This document shows, one piece after another, positions 25,723-39,265 of a stretch of DNA of 64,000 nt. The DNA comes from Eulemur rufifrons. Taxonomy: Eukaryota; Chordata; Mammalia; Primates; Lemuridae. Position 1 is the stretch's first letter. The number at the start of each line of letters is the position of its first letter. The notes under the pieces are model-generated. The model saw only the letters and a list, made by a program, of their open reading frames with translations, did no database searches and had not been told where the DNA came from. The position numbers and the translations under genes were made by a program. The stretch covers positions 78,999,114-79,063,113 of the forward strand of contig NC_090984.1 of NCBI RefSeq assembly GCF_041146395.1. Reading direction: 5' to 3'.

Positions 25723-27380
25723 TTTAGTGTTTTGAATTTGGTTGATGTCCCTGGCTAAAGAGCTGGTGTTCCCCTTTTGGGGGGGGGGTACTTTCCATTT
25801 GATTCTTCATACTTCCAGAGTTCTTTCACTGATTCCTTCCCATCTGGAACAGCTGTTGCTTTTTACCTTTAGATTTTCATTTGGATAATGATATGCCCTG
25901 TTTAGTCTCTGAGCCAGTAGGTGGTATTTGTGAGTGAGATTCAACCACACCCTTTATGAGGAGTCAGTAGATACAGTAAAAGGGTGTTCAGAATGACCTC
26001 CCTGTCAGTAGGTGGTGCTTGCAGGGAGAAGCAGGCTGCGGTGTTGTTTTTGGGTCCTGTAACCAGCTCTTGTTTCTCTGAAGAGGCACTCTAGTGCCTC
26101 AGGTGGTGGGTGGGGCCCTGGGACTTCTAAGTGTGTCCTTATCCTCCACCTCTGTGGGGTCAGGTCGGGGAGTCTGGGCAGAGCTGGGTTGGGTAAGCCT
26201 GCCCTCAAGCTCCACAAATACTGTTAGCAGGGGTCAAAGGTCTGTTCTCTGCTTCTGGGCAAAGCTTCCAGGGAGGGGCTGAAATGGCCCCACTCAGCCA
26301 AAAAATCTGCGTGTGGGGGTGGGGCTGTCTGAGACCTTCATTCTGGAGCAGGCCTCACTCCTTTCCACCCTGCCCTATTTGGCAGTTTCTCCCTGGCCTC
26401 TGCCAGCAGGCAGGACCTCAAGCCTGCCGATTTCCCCTGGCTGTGATGCAGGCTGGGAGGTTCCCTGACCAGGATCGCAGACTGGGCTGGGCGCATGGCC
26501 TTCCTGTGAGAGGAGGGTTGCCCTTCAAGCACACTGATCTGCCCCTGAAGGCACACACACTTCAGTAGGCTCGTTCACAAATGTCCCTTCTGTGCCCCAG
26601 GGCAATGCGATGGATACCTGGGTGTACTGAGTCTGGTTTGCAGGCCTGTCCCCTGGGCCCTGAAGATCAATCCTGACCCTGCCAGGGAGAGGAGTGCTGG
26701 TCTCAAGTCACCCACAGGGTGCCTAAGCTGGATTGATGTCTCTCCGCCTGGGTGTTTGCACCACTCTCCTGGAGTCACCAGGCAAGCAGCACCTGGGAGG
26801 CCTGGCAGGTAGGGAGCTCACACTCTGAGTACCCCTCAGTCTGCTGTAAGGCCCCAAAAGGAAAGGTCTCATTCCCTGAAAATGCCTTAGGGTGGTGGCT
26901 AAATTGTCTCTCTTGGCAGTCTTGAGTAGGGCAGGGGAGAATGAAGCAGTATAGCACCTGCTGATCGGCTCCAGTCAGTGGGCCCAGGAGGTGCCCTGAG
27001 AGAGCTGGGAGCCTGGTGCCCTGTCCGCAACAGACTCACCACTTACTGGCAGTGGCTGTGTCTGGGCTGGTGTTGGCAGGTCTCTCCAACCACTCAGGAT
27101 CCCACCAGCAGTACGAGATGCGAGGGAAGGGAAATTTAACTGCTCCACCTACCCTTATTGCTGGTCTCCAAGCCTCTTGGGGGGCCATTCTCCTTCCAGT
27201 TCTCCTCCGCAACTTCTTCCCATAGAGTTTCCTGTAGTTTCAGGCACCCTTCCTTCTGACCTTCATCCAATCTATGTTTGTCTGCCTTTTTATTTTTTTT
27301 TTTCACTTTCTTCTAAAATCTATCTTTCTTGCAGAGACACTCTGGCTGGTGGCTTTTCCCGCCATCTTGCCCCTCCGCCC
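25723..27380 (-). promoter_or_regulatory. L1 5' UTR with decayed internal promoter
   Basis: A GC-rich segment that contrasts strongly with the AT-rich intron. It contains many CA/TG pairs, consistent with decayed CpGs, and a G run at 25780-25789. In L1s this region carries the internal RNA polymerase II promoter. The open frames seen here on both strands (26005-27425) follow from its GC-rich composition and are not genes. Confidence 0.75.
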
Positions 27381-27386
27381 AAATCT

Positions 27387-28942
27387 GCCCTCTTCTTAAT
27401 AAATATATTATGTCTCTTAAAATAGTAACAGTTGGGATTCAGTGTAAGATTTGAATGAAAAAAAAAAAGGTTCAGAAATTTTAAAAAAGATTTTAAAATG
27501 TCACCCTATAATAGCTTATATTTAACATATAGAAAATGTTTAACACATAAGAAAACCACTGACCACTTGGTTAATCTACCATTTGTTAAAATAGTAATAA
27601 TAGAATGAGAAAAACCCAAAATCTATCAGGTCTCCATGCATATACTTATGTTTTAACAGTTTCTTCCTTCTCTTTGACTCACCCACCCAATTTATGGGAA
27701 TTCCCTTAGTATACTCTATGGTTCAGAAAATTAATATAGTCCAAGATTTTCCTCCATGCTACAGCTTGTTCATTTTCATTGTTCAAACTCTATCCTAGAA
27801 TATAACTATTTTAATATCAAATCACTGCTTTAATTTGATCTTCTACAATATAGGGATAAAAATCATTTTTAATGATATCAGTTGAATTATACAATCTCAG
27901 ATCTATAGAACTTTATACTACTTTCTGGTATTTTACTCTACTGCAAGCAAAGTCAAACATCAAAGACAGTTTCAGCTTGAAGACAGACTATGTAATTGCC
28001 TTTAGTGACTCATTCGTTAGGTTAAGTATTATGTTCTCCAGGCCTTCTATCACAATACAAACTCCTGGGCATGCCAGCCTCATAAGCCTACCACCAGTGT
28101 ACATATATTCAGCACATATATTCACCTAGCATAATGTAAGAATCTTCAATTAAAATTCACTCTGGTAACAGGCTGGCAAAACAAATACAGCTACTTTGCA
28201 GCTCTCTGGATGTATGCTGATTGCACTTCATAAAATTAAAGAGCTTGAAAGAATCTGAATGCTCTTAAACATCAAAACTCTGGGATTTTCCTTGTCTACA
28301 GATATACATTTAGTTAAGAAAAACTTGATATCATATTTTTAACCTTAAAAGAAAGAATTTTACTGCTATATATTTTCACATATAACTATATTCATGATGA
28401 AGGAATTCTACCAGATGATTTTCCAAAAAGTCACATTTGACTACAACTTTTACATATCAGTTTTTGTTAGTAGAGGATACATTCCTTATATATCTTGTAT
28501 TTGAATACTCTTAAATTATCTCTCAGTATATTTACCTTAAAACTAAATAGTTTGTTTCTTTAACAGTTCTGAAAATTGGTCTTACCTTTTTAGACATTTG
28601 TTGTTTAACTTTATAAATATAATTTTAGGCTCTACAGAGTGTTTATAGTTAATGGAAAATTGGTATTATTTAACCTAGAAGCCTGTATCTATGTTAGTCA
28701 ATGCTATTAACTTTATTTACACAATTTCTATAAAATATCCTGTAAATCTAAATCAAAATAGAAGTAACAATGTTTCACAATCTGATATTTATTAAGCATT
28801 CAAAATATTAGAGTTTTGTTGTTAGGAAACTTTTAAAAAATAATGCTCTTAAAGCCTATTCAGAAAAAAAAGACCATTTTGTCTGCTAAACTCTAATTGT
28901 TTTAAATGTGAACATCTTTTGCATCATAAACATGCTTCTTAC
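27387..28942. other. Intronic DNA between the L1 and the fourth Ig exon
   Basis: AT-rich sequence with no recognised repeat. The frame at 27872-28129 has no supporting evidence. Confidence 0.45.
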
Positions 28943-29272
28943 CTGTGCTGCTGGATATATTAACATCAATACTGATATCAGATATTCCTCCTCCCTTCAG
29001 AGATGCTACACATGTGTATGTCCCAAAATCCGTGAATTTTAAGTCAATGATGTCCAAGTTTGTCGTTCCCGGGGAGACATCAGGATCAGTCTGTGTAATA
29101 ACCATCCTCTCAGAACTTCTTAATGGACGACCATTTTTAAACCAACTAAACGTTAGCTCCTCAGAAGGAACAGCTTCTACTTGGCAAGATATTTTCACCT
29201 CACGCCCAATCTGGATGTTGTCATCTTTGTGATAAGGATCTGGCGTGATCCAAAATCGTCCCTTTTTTAATG
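28943..29272 (-). CDS. MDGA2: MDGA2 exon encoding the fourth Ig-like domain
   Basis: A 330-bp internal exon encoding 110 residues, directly downstream of the 63331-63600 exon in the transcript. The acceptor ends TTTTAG at 29273-29274 and the donor is GTAAG at 28938-28942. Both boundaries are phase 1. Joining the G left by the upstream exon to the CA that opens this one gives an Ala codon, followed by LKKGRFWITPDPYHKDDN. The Ig fold is visible: Cys at residue 30, Trp at 44, and DxGxYxC at 82-88 with the second Cys at 88. A potential N-glycosylation sequon, NIS, lies at 105-107 near the domain end. No stop or frameshift interrupts the frame. The open frame that runs on past the donor for about 14 codons is intronic. 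The next coding exon lies beyond the left edge of the window. Confidence 0.95.
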
Positions 29273-29274
29273 CT

Positions 29275-32200
29275 AAAACATAAAAATTCCATAAGTAGTT
29301 AGTGTTACTTTCCTAATTTTAGGGATTCATTCACTCTAATCATCTCTAGGCTGAGATAAAGGAAAACAAAATAAAGTGCACATATGTTTCTTTGTTATAT
29401 CTAGGTAGTGTGCATACCAATAAACCTTGTTTAAGTAATCCAGAAAAATCTAAAAACTTAAGTCACTTAAAGTCTCTAAACACTGATTTTTATAAATTGC
29501 ATAAAATTTTCCAGTGACATAAAAAGCAACGCTTTAAGTCTATATACAATTATACTGAAACATTGTTGCCATTTAATTCTGATCAAATGATGAAACCTTT
29601 TTATATGTAGTCATAGGGTATTAAAATTAAAAGTAATAATATGGATCATTTAGTCTAATTCCTTCCCTATATCACCCCTTAGTTATTGCATAATTTTCCA
29701 AACAACTCAAATACTGCAAAAATACCATACTAAAGAAAATTCTTCTAAGGTTGTATCTAAATGCTGGCGAAACTAGTTAAGATCTGATTCAGTTCACATG
29801 CATGAGGCATTCCCATATACTGAAATAATCAGAATTGAAAAAAAGGCAAAAAAATTTCAAAACATTTTTATGAACTGCTCTGTTCTACCATATGTAGACA
29901 TTTCCATTTAAACATGTTCACTGACTCTCTTATGCAGATAACCAAAAGAACCTCTTAGCAGATGGCTTAGTAAACATGCCCTGTTTGTATCCGAACAGCA
30001 GCGCTTTCTGGGTCTGCGGTCACTGCTGTTCTCACAATCTGGGTCAGTAGTACTGACTACCAGAAGGCTGCTGGGGGAGCATCTCCAGGCTTTCTAAGGA
30101 CCTGAACTCTGAATGACACCATGGGGTTCAATATGAAATAGAATTTGCTCTCTTCTATGGCATTGATTCATTTACGCACACATTTTTCTTTTTTCCAATA
30201 TCTTCCCCATTTCCCTGTTCCATAACATGACTATCCCTATATAATGAAATGTAGCATATGCAGTGAAATACAAGTCTCAGAATAAAATATTGGTCATTCA
30301 CTTTTACCATTAAACCTAACTATAATGATACTGTGAAAAATGCCATGAATTTAGTGGACCTGCAGACACCAGAGCCCTTCTAACTGCATTGTGGATAACC
30401 ACTCCAAAATTTAACCAAAGTTTTTTTAATTAATCCAACAAAGGCCAGGAAGCACCATGAAAATCTATAGAACTGTGCAGAATAAACTAGACATGAACAC
30501 ATTTTTAAAGCTTAAAAAATTTTGTTTCTAAATTTCTTTACTCTTTACCTCGAAATATTTCCATCTGCTTTCCTGTTTGCCTCTTGGTGAGGGGAAGTAA
30601 ATGAATATTAAAAACAATGTTTGTTTCTTTTTATTCAAGACATATTTATAGGGCTCTTCCTCAGACACTAGGCTAGACCCTGATTACATGGGATGAACAA
30701 AATAGACATAACCATGGCCCGCATGTATTACAGCTTCCATACACAGGGATTATAGCCCAATTTATTCACAAAACACTTACAATACCTCTATCTAGAGAAA
30801 TCATATACTACATAAGTACAAAATGTTTTATATGCTTTAAGAAGTTTGAATCTCAGAGGAGAACCCCCCAAATTATCGCTTAGAAAATGCACTAAGCTTC
30901 AGTCCTAAAAAAACACCAGAGATAAATATTTATATCACATTCTCATACTGTTGTTTGTTACATTTTTCTATAATAAAATGCAACTTATGAATCTTACATA
31001 TCTCTAACCATATCTTGTATTAGTAGGTTACTCTAGGATGAAATTAGGATAAATTATGGTATTCTATTACTTAGAATCATATATTCATATTTTTCTAAGC
31101 ACTGAAGTATGACTTCATATTTTATTTAGAAAGGGAAATGTGATGAAAATGTCTATATCTGGCCACCATATTTGGTATATAATATTGTGCACATGCAATT
31201 CAAATGTAATTAAAGTTCTACATAACAAAGAAAACTACAATAGCATAGCCTATCCTTTTCTTTTTTTAAATGGATATAAAAAAAAGTTAAGAGCATTTAC
31301 TTTTGCTAGCACCATAACACTTAAATCAGAGTTGTCTTTCATTTTCTAAGCATTTTCCTTATCCCATTTCTAAAGAGAAATGATAAGAAGAAATAGAATT
31401 TTTTAAACAGAAGTTATAATTTTGAAGTTTTAAAATTCTATATATTAATTTATTAATAACTTAATATTATTAAACTTAGAGAACACATAGGGGTATTTTT
31501 TAGAATAATTTTATGTGGGTTGCCCTATACAAACACACACAATAAACAACTGAGATGCTTAAGTGATTACAATTTATTTACTATGCAGTTATTGTTCTCT
31601 AGTTCTGTGCTCTGAATGGAGACATATTAAAGTAGTATTGACATTGAGAAAATTGCAAACTAGCTAAATTAGATTTAAACTACTAAACAACTCAAAAACC
31701 ACTTATAAAAAATATGAAATAAATATCCATATTATGCATTATAGACTCTTTATTCATAAAATAACTTTAAAAACCCAAAGTAAAAAATATTATAGATTAT
31801 AAAACTATAATTAATTAATAAGATTAAATATGATATACAATTATATAATTTGATAGAAAGCAATATAATCAAGTGTGCTTTTAAGAATGAACTCATTGCC
31901 AGAAATATTTGTTGATCTCAGTATCAGACAATTCTATGATTTGTTCTAAGCTAATTTTATTAGTCTTCCAAATGACACAGCTTCTAAAGAGGAAGAGAGG
32001 GATAAGTAAGTTTGTTAAGTGGGCTCAACTTAAGGAATATCAGAATAAGTAGCAAAGATCATTTACTGGGGAGCCATCTCTCTGTGTTTGTTTATGTTGT
32101 TCCTGTCACAAAATAATGAGTTTTGCATACACAACAGAAATGTTCAAAGGAAAAAAAAATGAGTGTGTGTGTGTGGGGGGGGTCACCTATAGTAACAGAA

Positions 32201-34769
32201 GAGAGTGAAATTTATTTGGTTTTCTCACTTACTTTGCTCAGAAAACTAAGAGCATAGCTCTGTAAACTAGGTGTGGGTACATTGAGAACTTGCAACCTAA
32301 TTCTAGTTTTTCATTTCTATGTGGTCCAAGATGGGCAATCTAATTTTTATGGGTCAAGTGAGTCATTTATAAAAATAGGAGGTGATAGTATTAGGCTCCC
32401 TTGGAGACCCATTGTGAGAAATAACTTATTAGCAATTGTGTTTGAGCATTGAAAACATAAAGTGTTTAATATAGTTAATCAGCTGGGAAGTAGGTTCCTT
32501 CGTTTATAATTAAACGCTCTCTTTTTCAGTGAACAATTTATAGTAGTTGATGCAACGTTAATTTAAAGTCATTTCCTGCTACCAGTTAAGATTTCAAACT
32601 CTTAAAATCAATTTGTGATTAGTACTGGAGTATAACAGGGGTCCAATAGACTATAAACGAGACTCTATAGAACTAAAGAAAGTCTATGGAAAAAGAGAGG
32701 AGAAATCCCTTTCCCCAAATGCAATTTCTTATTTTGAATATTGAAAATCCCTTAACACCAGCCTGTGAGAACATTGTATTTGGCTTAGTGTACCATAAAT
32801 TGTGATGGATGAACCTTAAAAAATACTTGTTTAGCCTGGCAATGCATATAAAGGATTGGCATCCAGCTGAGCCTCTGTTCTGTATAATCAGTTTGGAAAC
32901 ATTGAAGTATAACCATAGCCTCCCTTTTTTAATATTGTGAAAATTGAATGCATATTTGACCCACATTCATTTTTGACAGTTTACTTACTAAGACATTCTA
33001 ATTTCACTTTCTGAAGTCCCTCTTCTTTGAGGTATACAAAGGTGCTCTCTGAAAAGAATGAGACCCCTGTGTAAAAGCAGAGGCTACTCACTGCAAAAAT
33101 CTGGGTAGGGTATGTTGCTCATCCTCCCCTAGATGAGAAAGCACATATATGCTCATGAAGTTGATGGTTCAATGGAAGAATCCCATTATTTAAAACCAGA
33201 TTACTTCTTGAGCTTATGTTTGAAAGAAGAAGCATTTCCTTTGGAAAAGTCTAGGCTTGTGGTTTCCACAGAGAAGAGGCCATGAGATTGCATCTTGACT
33301 ATAACTGTAAACTTAAAATTATAAAATACATTGCTTTGTTGGTCAAATGTCCCATAAAGCATACAGCACATAGTAAGCCAATAATAAAATAAAATTTGTA
33401 GACAGAACAAAAAAAGACAAGTTTTAAATTTTAATGAGAAAGCATCTCTTTGAAAATAAATATGAAGTGTCAGCTTTTAAACTTCTGCTAAGAATCTGTT
33501 TCAGAAGAACAATGAGATACAGAGTGACCACTCTTCACCATTTCAGGCTGATAAATTGGTGAAAAGATTCTCCAAATATACCACATTTTATCATCTCAGT
33601 AGGATTCTGGATAACGTGAAAAACTGACAAAATGTTGCTGAGATCTAGATATAGAAACCATTAATAGTGTAATTAGATAAACAAAAATTGATTTTCCATT
33701 CATTTATTCTCTGCTAAAGAGAAGAAAAATATTTGTGTGAGAAATGAAGTACCGTTTCCAGTCTCACCAGATGCCAAATGCATAAGCAGTTGGAAATAGG
33801 TTATATCAGTAAAGCAACTTAAAAGATAGTAAAGGTAGTATATATACTCTGTTGTATTATAATTAGGCACCTTTCTTTCTCCTCGAGACTGACAACACTT
33901 GGGGGGTGGGGCCACTCTTACTCTTTTTTATTGTTCCCAAATCCTGAACACGGTTCCTTGTTATAATTGGTGCTAAATAATTTTAATGAATTTAATTAAA
34001 ATTGACATTTCAAAGCAATAACTTCACAGATGCCATTGTTTCCATTCAGTATGATAAGTTCCTGTTAATTTTGATTTTGTTTTGTAGTCTTGTGTTCAGA
34101 GATGCATCAGGGGAAATAGGATAAGGAAAGAGAACAGATTTGATGTCCTCTGGGATTCAGAGATTTTGTTGTGGGAGTAGAACAATACTTGAACAAACAG
34201 TTTCAATATAGGGATATATGTGAAGAAGATAATTTTGTACAGAACACAGGAGACCTTACTCCGGCATAGCTACTGACTAGTTAATGTGTCCTAGTCATAT
34301 AACGTATCAGGAACATCGGCTATAAAACATAGTGCTTTGTAAAGAAGACTGAATTTCATGCCAAAGAGCTTATTTACAGGCTTCGGATCTCAGTTGATAA
34401 TCATTTTTGAGGAAAGATAGAAGGAGGAAAAAACTGACATCTAAGCATACTTACATTAGCTAAAATAGTATTTGCCAAAACCTGTTTCAGAGAAAGGTTA
34501 ATAGGGGTTATGCGAAAACAAAGCAGAACAAATAAAGCTTGAGGATTGACTATATGAATAAAAGTTTGCTTTTCCGCAGAACCTTTCAGAGCTTTGAACA
34601 TGCTAACATGCACGTTTCCACGTTCCTGGAGAGGCTGATTGCATTCACCAAAGAACAGTTTATTTGTGGAACCTCTCTCAGGACTTTCCAGAGAATAAAG
34701 TTTGGGAGACAATTATGTAAGGAAATCTATTAGTTGAAGAGAATCGTTGAAGAGACTCTAAAATTAGAT
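29275..34769. other. Intronic DNA, mostly unrecognised
   Basis: AT-rich sequence. Bases 30630-30780 weakly resemble antisense L2 (ATTCAAGACATATTTATAGG, then CCCTGATTACATGGGATGAA). A (GT)n followed by a G8 run occurs at 32161-32182. Open frames in this stretch are short and lack splice or family support. Confidence 0.4.
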
Positions 34770-34780
34770 TAAATTCCATT

Positions 34781-34830
34781 TTTTTTTTTCCCAGACAAGG
34801 TCTCACTCTGTCGCCCAGCTGGAGTGTGGT
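34781..34830 (-). mobile_element. Extremely 5'-truncated Alu
   Basis: On the minus strand only the last ~40 bases of an Alu remain (CCAGCTGGGCGACAGAGTGA, then GACCTTGTCTGGG) plus an A10 tail. Imperfect 11-bp flanking repeats, TAAATTCCATT at 34770-34780 and TAGATTCCATT at 34831-34841, suggest a real, very short insertion rather than a deletion remnant. Confidence 0.8.
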
Positions 34831-34841
34831 TAGATTCCATT

Positions 34842-37800
34842 TTTGATGTTTTTAGGCATTTCCATTATGAGTATCACAAAATAATTCACAAAATACAACT
34901 CTACAGTAAAAATAAAATTTATGATTAAAAAAGGATTGGGGAATGACCTTAATTTTTTAAGTCAAAAATATCTAGTGGTACATTGATGTTATAAAACATA
35001 TTTTAGAGCCATCTAATAAAACGATCTGCTCTAAGGGCAGCATGCCTCTTTCCCTCTTAACCAATCAGCAATTAAAACAATTAATTTATTACTTTGTTCC
35101 TATCTTGGAAATGTACATTTTGAAATATGCAAATAGCATTAAAAGGAAATTCAATGTATTAGCTTCTGTACAATTTCAGGCATTAATATAAATTAGTAAG
35201 ACAATCATTTGCTTGAGGAAATAATAATCTGAGCTTATTTCTTTATCTCTTATGTTGTTAAGAAAAGTATATAAAGTATTATCATAAAAAGTATAAAAGT
35301 ATTAAAGTTTCTAGAATATGGATATGTGTATAGAAGTCTTGTTTTTTCTTTTATATACTATTAGGTATTCTTACACTCACTTCCCTTTATCTAACAACTC
35401 CATTTGCCAATTTATGATCTGAATGGATGTTCATTAATAACTCAAGAACAAAAAATATATCACACCCTTTCCTAAAAATGATTTAATATAGCACCCTGAA
35501 ATTTTGAATGCAGAATCAAATGATGAAAGTTAGGGTTCTATTTATTTATAAAGTACCAAGGTTCTACTTATTTTGTGAGTTTACTCAAAGCTAATTACTG
35601 CAGTTAACCATCCAAATTGTTTAAATATGGTTGAATTTTAATTTTTTTAATGTCTTTGCTTAATAGAACAATAGCTCGTAAGAATCTTGAATAGGAATTA
35701 AAGAAAGAAAGGATGGTTTAGGTAGGCACAAATTATGCTTTACGGGGTAAGCCCTTCCCAGAGGGGGGGAAAGAAGTGGATTAAAATATTAATATTATTA
35801 TCATTATTATGTTGCTATTCTTACCATTTCATCCCTGTCTAAGGAAAGGATAAATATATATTGCTGATGAGTTACCAAAATGTCTGCATAAGTGTCAATA
35901 AAATTGTGGCTACCACGTAAATGGTGAATGACAGTATGATGTCTTAGCAACAGTTATTTGAATAGGGGATTATTACTCAGCACAATTTGTTGGCCCTATG
36001 ATGTTAAAACTTAGTGGATATTTGAGCTCTCTTTTTCTATCAAATTTAATAATAATGCTTCACTATGAGAAATGAGAATGTGCCCAGGGTTAATTATATT
36101 TTTCTATTAGTTATGGGACTAAAAATAGCTATTTGGTGAGTACAGCTTAGGAAGACCTGTGCTAAATATAATTCATTTGGAATCCCTTTGAAAATAGTAC
36201 ATCCTTAATATTTATGGAATTGATCATGTAGCAGTGAAAACTGGTTGAAATAATGAGACTCAAACTAAAAATATTTCATTACCTTTCTTGCTTTTCTTGT
36301 TTTATGTGTCAAAAGCTGTGGCCTTTTCCTTTCCAAAATGATTCTTTCCATCTGTCAACCTCCTCACTGTACCTTGATGTCCTACATCCTTTCAGTTATT
36401 CACTTCTTTTGAAATTTCAATATTTTCTTTTCCATATGCTATTTCTTCAGACTAGAAACTTGTTTAGGTCACAAATAAACTTAAAACATTTCTCTTAACC
36501 CTAATCATCCTTCAAAATATTTGTGGCATATTTCTTGATGAAATGGTGGAACACCGGTTGTCTCCACTCTTTCATCATGCTCTTACTCATTCGGACGCTT
36601 CACATGCTGGTTTTCGCTGGTGCTACTCTAGCATTGAGGGCTCAGGGTTTGGCAATTAACCAATTAACCCAAAGGTATTTTCTAGTTCTTATGCATTTTT
36701 ATATTATTTACATTTTGGACTTCATATTACTTTACATTATTGAATCTTCCCATTTTTATTTCATCTGAGTTGAGTTAAATCTCTTTTTCCAATTGGAATA
36801 GTCATGAATACAGTATTCCTTACCATTTTTAACAAGTATCCAGTATAATCTTTCACTTATACCATTAAATTTAGTCTTGTGTACTACTGAAAGAGATAAA
36901 AGAAGGGTCAGTCCTGGAAATTCATTTCTACAAAATTTCAAATGCCAAAGAAAATGCTTATGGTTACAACACATGCACACATGTTTACATGCATGTGCAC
37001 ACACACACTACAGTATGTTCCTCAAATATGGAATGTCACGTGAGTATAAGAAAGAGTATTTGAGAGTTAAAGAGATCAATTTAAACCCTTTATAAAGCAA
37101 TGCTTTTCAATGTGGTGACCTCTGTTTAATATTCAATGTCTTATAATAAACCATAGGACAAGGATGGTAGGACTGCTAAAATAAGGTGTGAAAAGACTCT
37201 AAAACTAAATTTAACGTTATAATATATTATAAATGTTAGAAAGAGAAATATGTAACCTTTCCTTTTTTCTAGGAGTCTTTAAAGCAGATTTTAGAAATAC
37301 ATATTATAGTGTATTTTTTTCCTCTCTTTAATGAAAAAATTCTAGCACATAAGGAAATAATATGAGGTCAAAATGGTAGTACAGACATGCTTTTCCATCC
37401 TATACAATTGCTAGTTGGACTATAAATTGGCTTTACTCTTTATAGGAAGAAAGGCAAAAAAGGAAACACTAATTTCATAATTCACAGTGACTGTTACTTA
37501 AAAATATTCCAATGCCTCAAATAAACAACACATAAAATTACTATTTCTGGTTCAGAAATCTGAATGGAATTTATCTTCTGAACCTGCATAAAGGAGATAT
37601 GCAATAAGCAACATTTTTAACCACATCCTCATCGTGATCATAACAATGAAATTCATAAGACTAGTTGTCAATCTGCACCTTGTTGCTGCAGTAGGTTGCT
37701 AATCACTGAAATGTTATACAGCAATCAAAGGAGTACGGTCGTGGTGTACAGTTGTTCAGGCTCGATTTAAGAATAAATCCAAAGGTAGTAGTGTCTTGAT

Positions 37801-38340
37801 AAGTGTTAAGCATGAGTGAATACCAGTTTATATTCTATGAAAATGACCTAAGAAGATTATTATTATTGGGGAGGGGATTGTTGCAAAAATTATACTTTGA
37901 GGATTATATGGAAATACATTCCTTAACAGTTAACAAATAAGAGGTAGGATTCATATATTCTTAGAAGAGAGAAAAACCAGACTAGGACCCAGAGAGGGAG
38001 ATAGAAGGATACTTGCAGATAGAGACAGGATGGGGAGTTCCATATGATACCTGTACCTAGTGAAACTACAACTTTTAAAATGTGAAAACTGAGTGCTTGT
38101 AAAAAAACTAAAGAACATTTTCACCAATGCCCCTCTGTTAAATCAATCATTTGCATTACTTAGAGAGTTGTTGGATATAAGCCAATCAAATGTCAAGACA
38201 CATTTACTGGAAACAATAACTTTTATCATGGAGCAGCTGATCTGAATTCATTCTTAAAGAGAATGAATAGCAGTTAAGGCCAGTAATCCTTTAAAATTAT
38301 TCCTACTTTTTGAAATTAAAACTATGATATCTATGGTTTA
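34842..38340. other. Intronic DNA, nothing recognised
   Basis: AT-rich sequence with small runs of CA near 36985-37006. No gene or clear repeat. Confidence 0.4.
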
Positions 38341-38342
38341 GA

Positions 38343-38528
38343 GCATTGGTTCTCCAAGTGTGGACCCTGATCCAGATGCAATGGTACTACCTGAGAATTT
38401 GTTAGAAATGCAAGTTCTTGGATGCACCTCAGACCAAATCTTCAATTTTAGGGTTTGGGTCCAGCTGTCTGCATTTCAGCAAGCCCTCTGAGTGATTCTG
38501 ATGTGCTCTGCATTTTGGGAACTTATGT
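38343..38528 (-). mobile_element. MER5-type hAT DNA transposon
   Basis: Starts CATTGGTTCTCCAAGTGTGG, contains TGAGAATTTGTTAGAAATGC in the middle, and ends AAGCCCTCTGAGTGATTCTG before an eroded end. This is the order of MER5A read in reverse complement. About 185 bp, with no coding capacity. Orientation depends on the consensus convention. Confidence 0.8.
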
Positions 38529-39069
38529 TACAGAAAACAGTTATCCTGCCATCCTCTAGAGATGCAGGGCCAGAAGAGCAGAGGCAGGGCTTCAGCTCGA
38601 TCACAAGGATTATTCAGTGATTAAGGCACACTGTAAAAAGTGCTATAGCATAACTTTTTACCTTACAAGGTCCTCAAGAGCCTGTTTATCCTGATTGCAA
38701 CATTTGAAATATTAAAGAACAGCTCCTGTACGTATCAATACCAAAGAGTCTAAACTGATCTCACACAGATTAACAGGTAACTACTTCCTTTTCACATAGC
38801 CAAAGTCTGAGAAAGATTGCACAAAAACACTTATTGTTTCCAGATTTCTTCAAAGAATGGTAAAAAGGTTGAGTGGTCAATATTAAGTACCTTAAGGTCA
38901 CTCTTCCTTACCTAAGAAATTCTAAATCTCACAGTATAAAGAATGTAACCAATGCTCATTAGAAAATATCTAAAACACTAATATGTTCATAATTTGAGGT
39001 CAAGAGATTAATAGCCTATCAACTTTTTCCTGAATGCCAGTGGTTTCTAGGGAAGGGCAGTACAGATGA

Positions 39070-39265
39070 CAGTGAAGAGCAGGTCTGCTGAGGTCAGACT
39101 GCCTGGATTCTAATACGATTTCATTACATAAGCTGTGTGACATTGTGCAGTTAACTCTACAGAGCCTTATTCCCAAATCTGTTAAATGGCAGTGATAATA
39201 AAACATAAAATTAATCCATGAAATTCTGAGTATACAAATTCCAACACATAATAAACAGTGTATGT
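39070..39265 (+). mobile_element. MIR SINE remnant
   Basis: GGTCAGACTGCCTGGATTCT, then AAGCTGTGTGACATTGTGCA, CAGAGCCTTATTCCCAAATC and TGTTAAATGGCAGTGATAAT appear in consensus MIR order. The minus-strand frame at 39000-39206 is the complement of this element. Confidence 0.9.

Larger units (their letters stand above)
20693..27380 (-). mobile_element. Nearly full-length LINE-1 retrotransposon, defective
   Basis: A 6.7-kb L1 in the same orientation as the host gene. Its 5' end is at 27380 (minus-strand start GGGCGGAGGGGCAAGATGGC), followed by a GC-rich 5' UTR of about 1.66 kb (25723-27380), ORF1 (24841-25722), a 99-bp spacer, ORF2 (20907-24741), and a 3' UTR ending in a seven-A tail at 20693-20699. 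Both reading frames are broken. The flanks share only AAATCT (20684-20689 and 27381-27386), so the target duplication is eroded or imperfect. The 3' end matches the two shorter L1s in this window rather than the human L1 end as I remember it. The broken frames imply it can no longer move by itself. Confidence 0.95.
1..28942 (-). other. MDGA2: MDGA2 intron downstream of the fourth Ig exon (partial)
   Basis: Intron sequence starting at the donor next to 28943 and running off the left edge of the window. No exon with paired splice sites and Ig, fibronectin or MAM similarity was recognised here. It contains the full-length L1, the 5S retropseudogene and the other repeats listed. Confidence 0.85.

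Noticed and set aside
26005..27425. Cluster of short proline- and glycine-rich frames on both strands
   Set aside because: They lie in the GC-rich L1 5' UTR and reflect base composition.
28945..29232. Plus-strand frame of 95 codons over the Ig exon
   Set aside because: It is the antisense shadow of the real MDGA2 exon; the splice sites and Ig motifs are on the minus strand.
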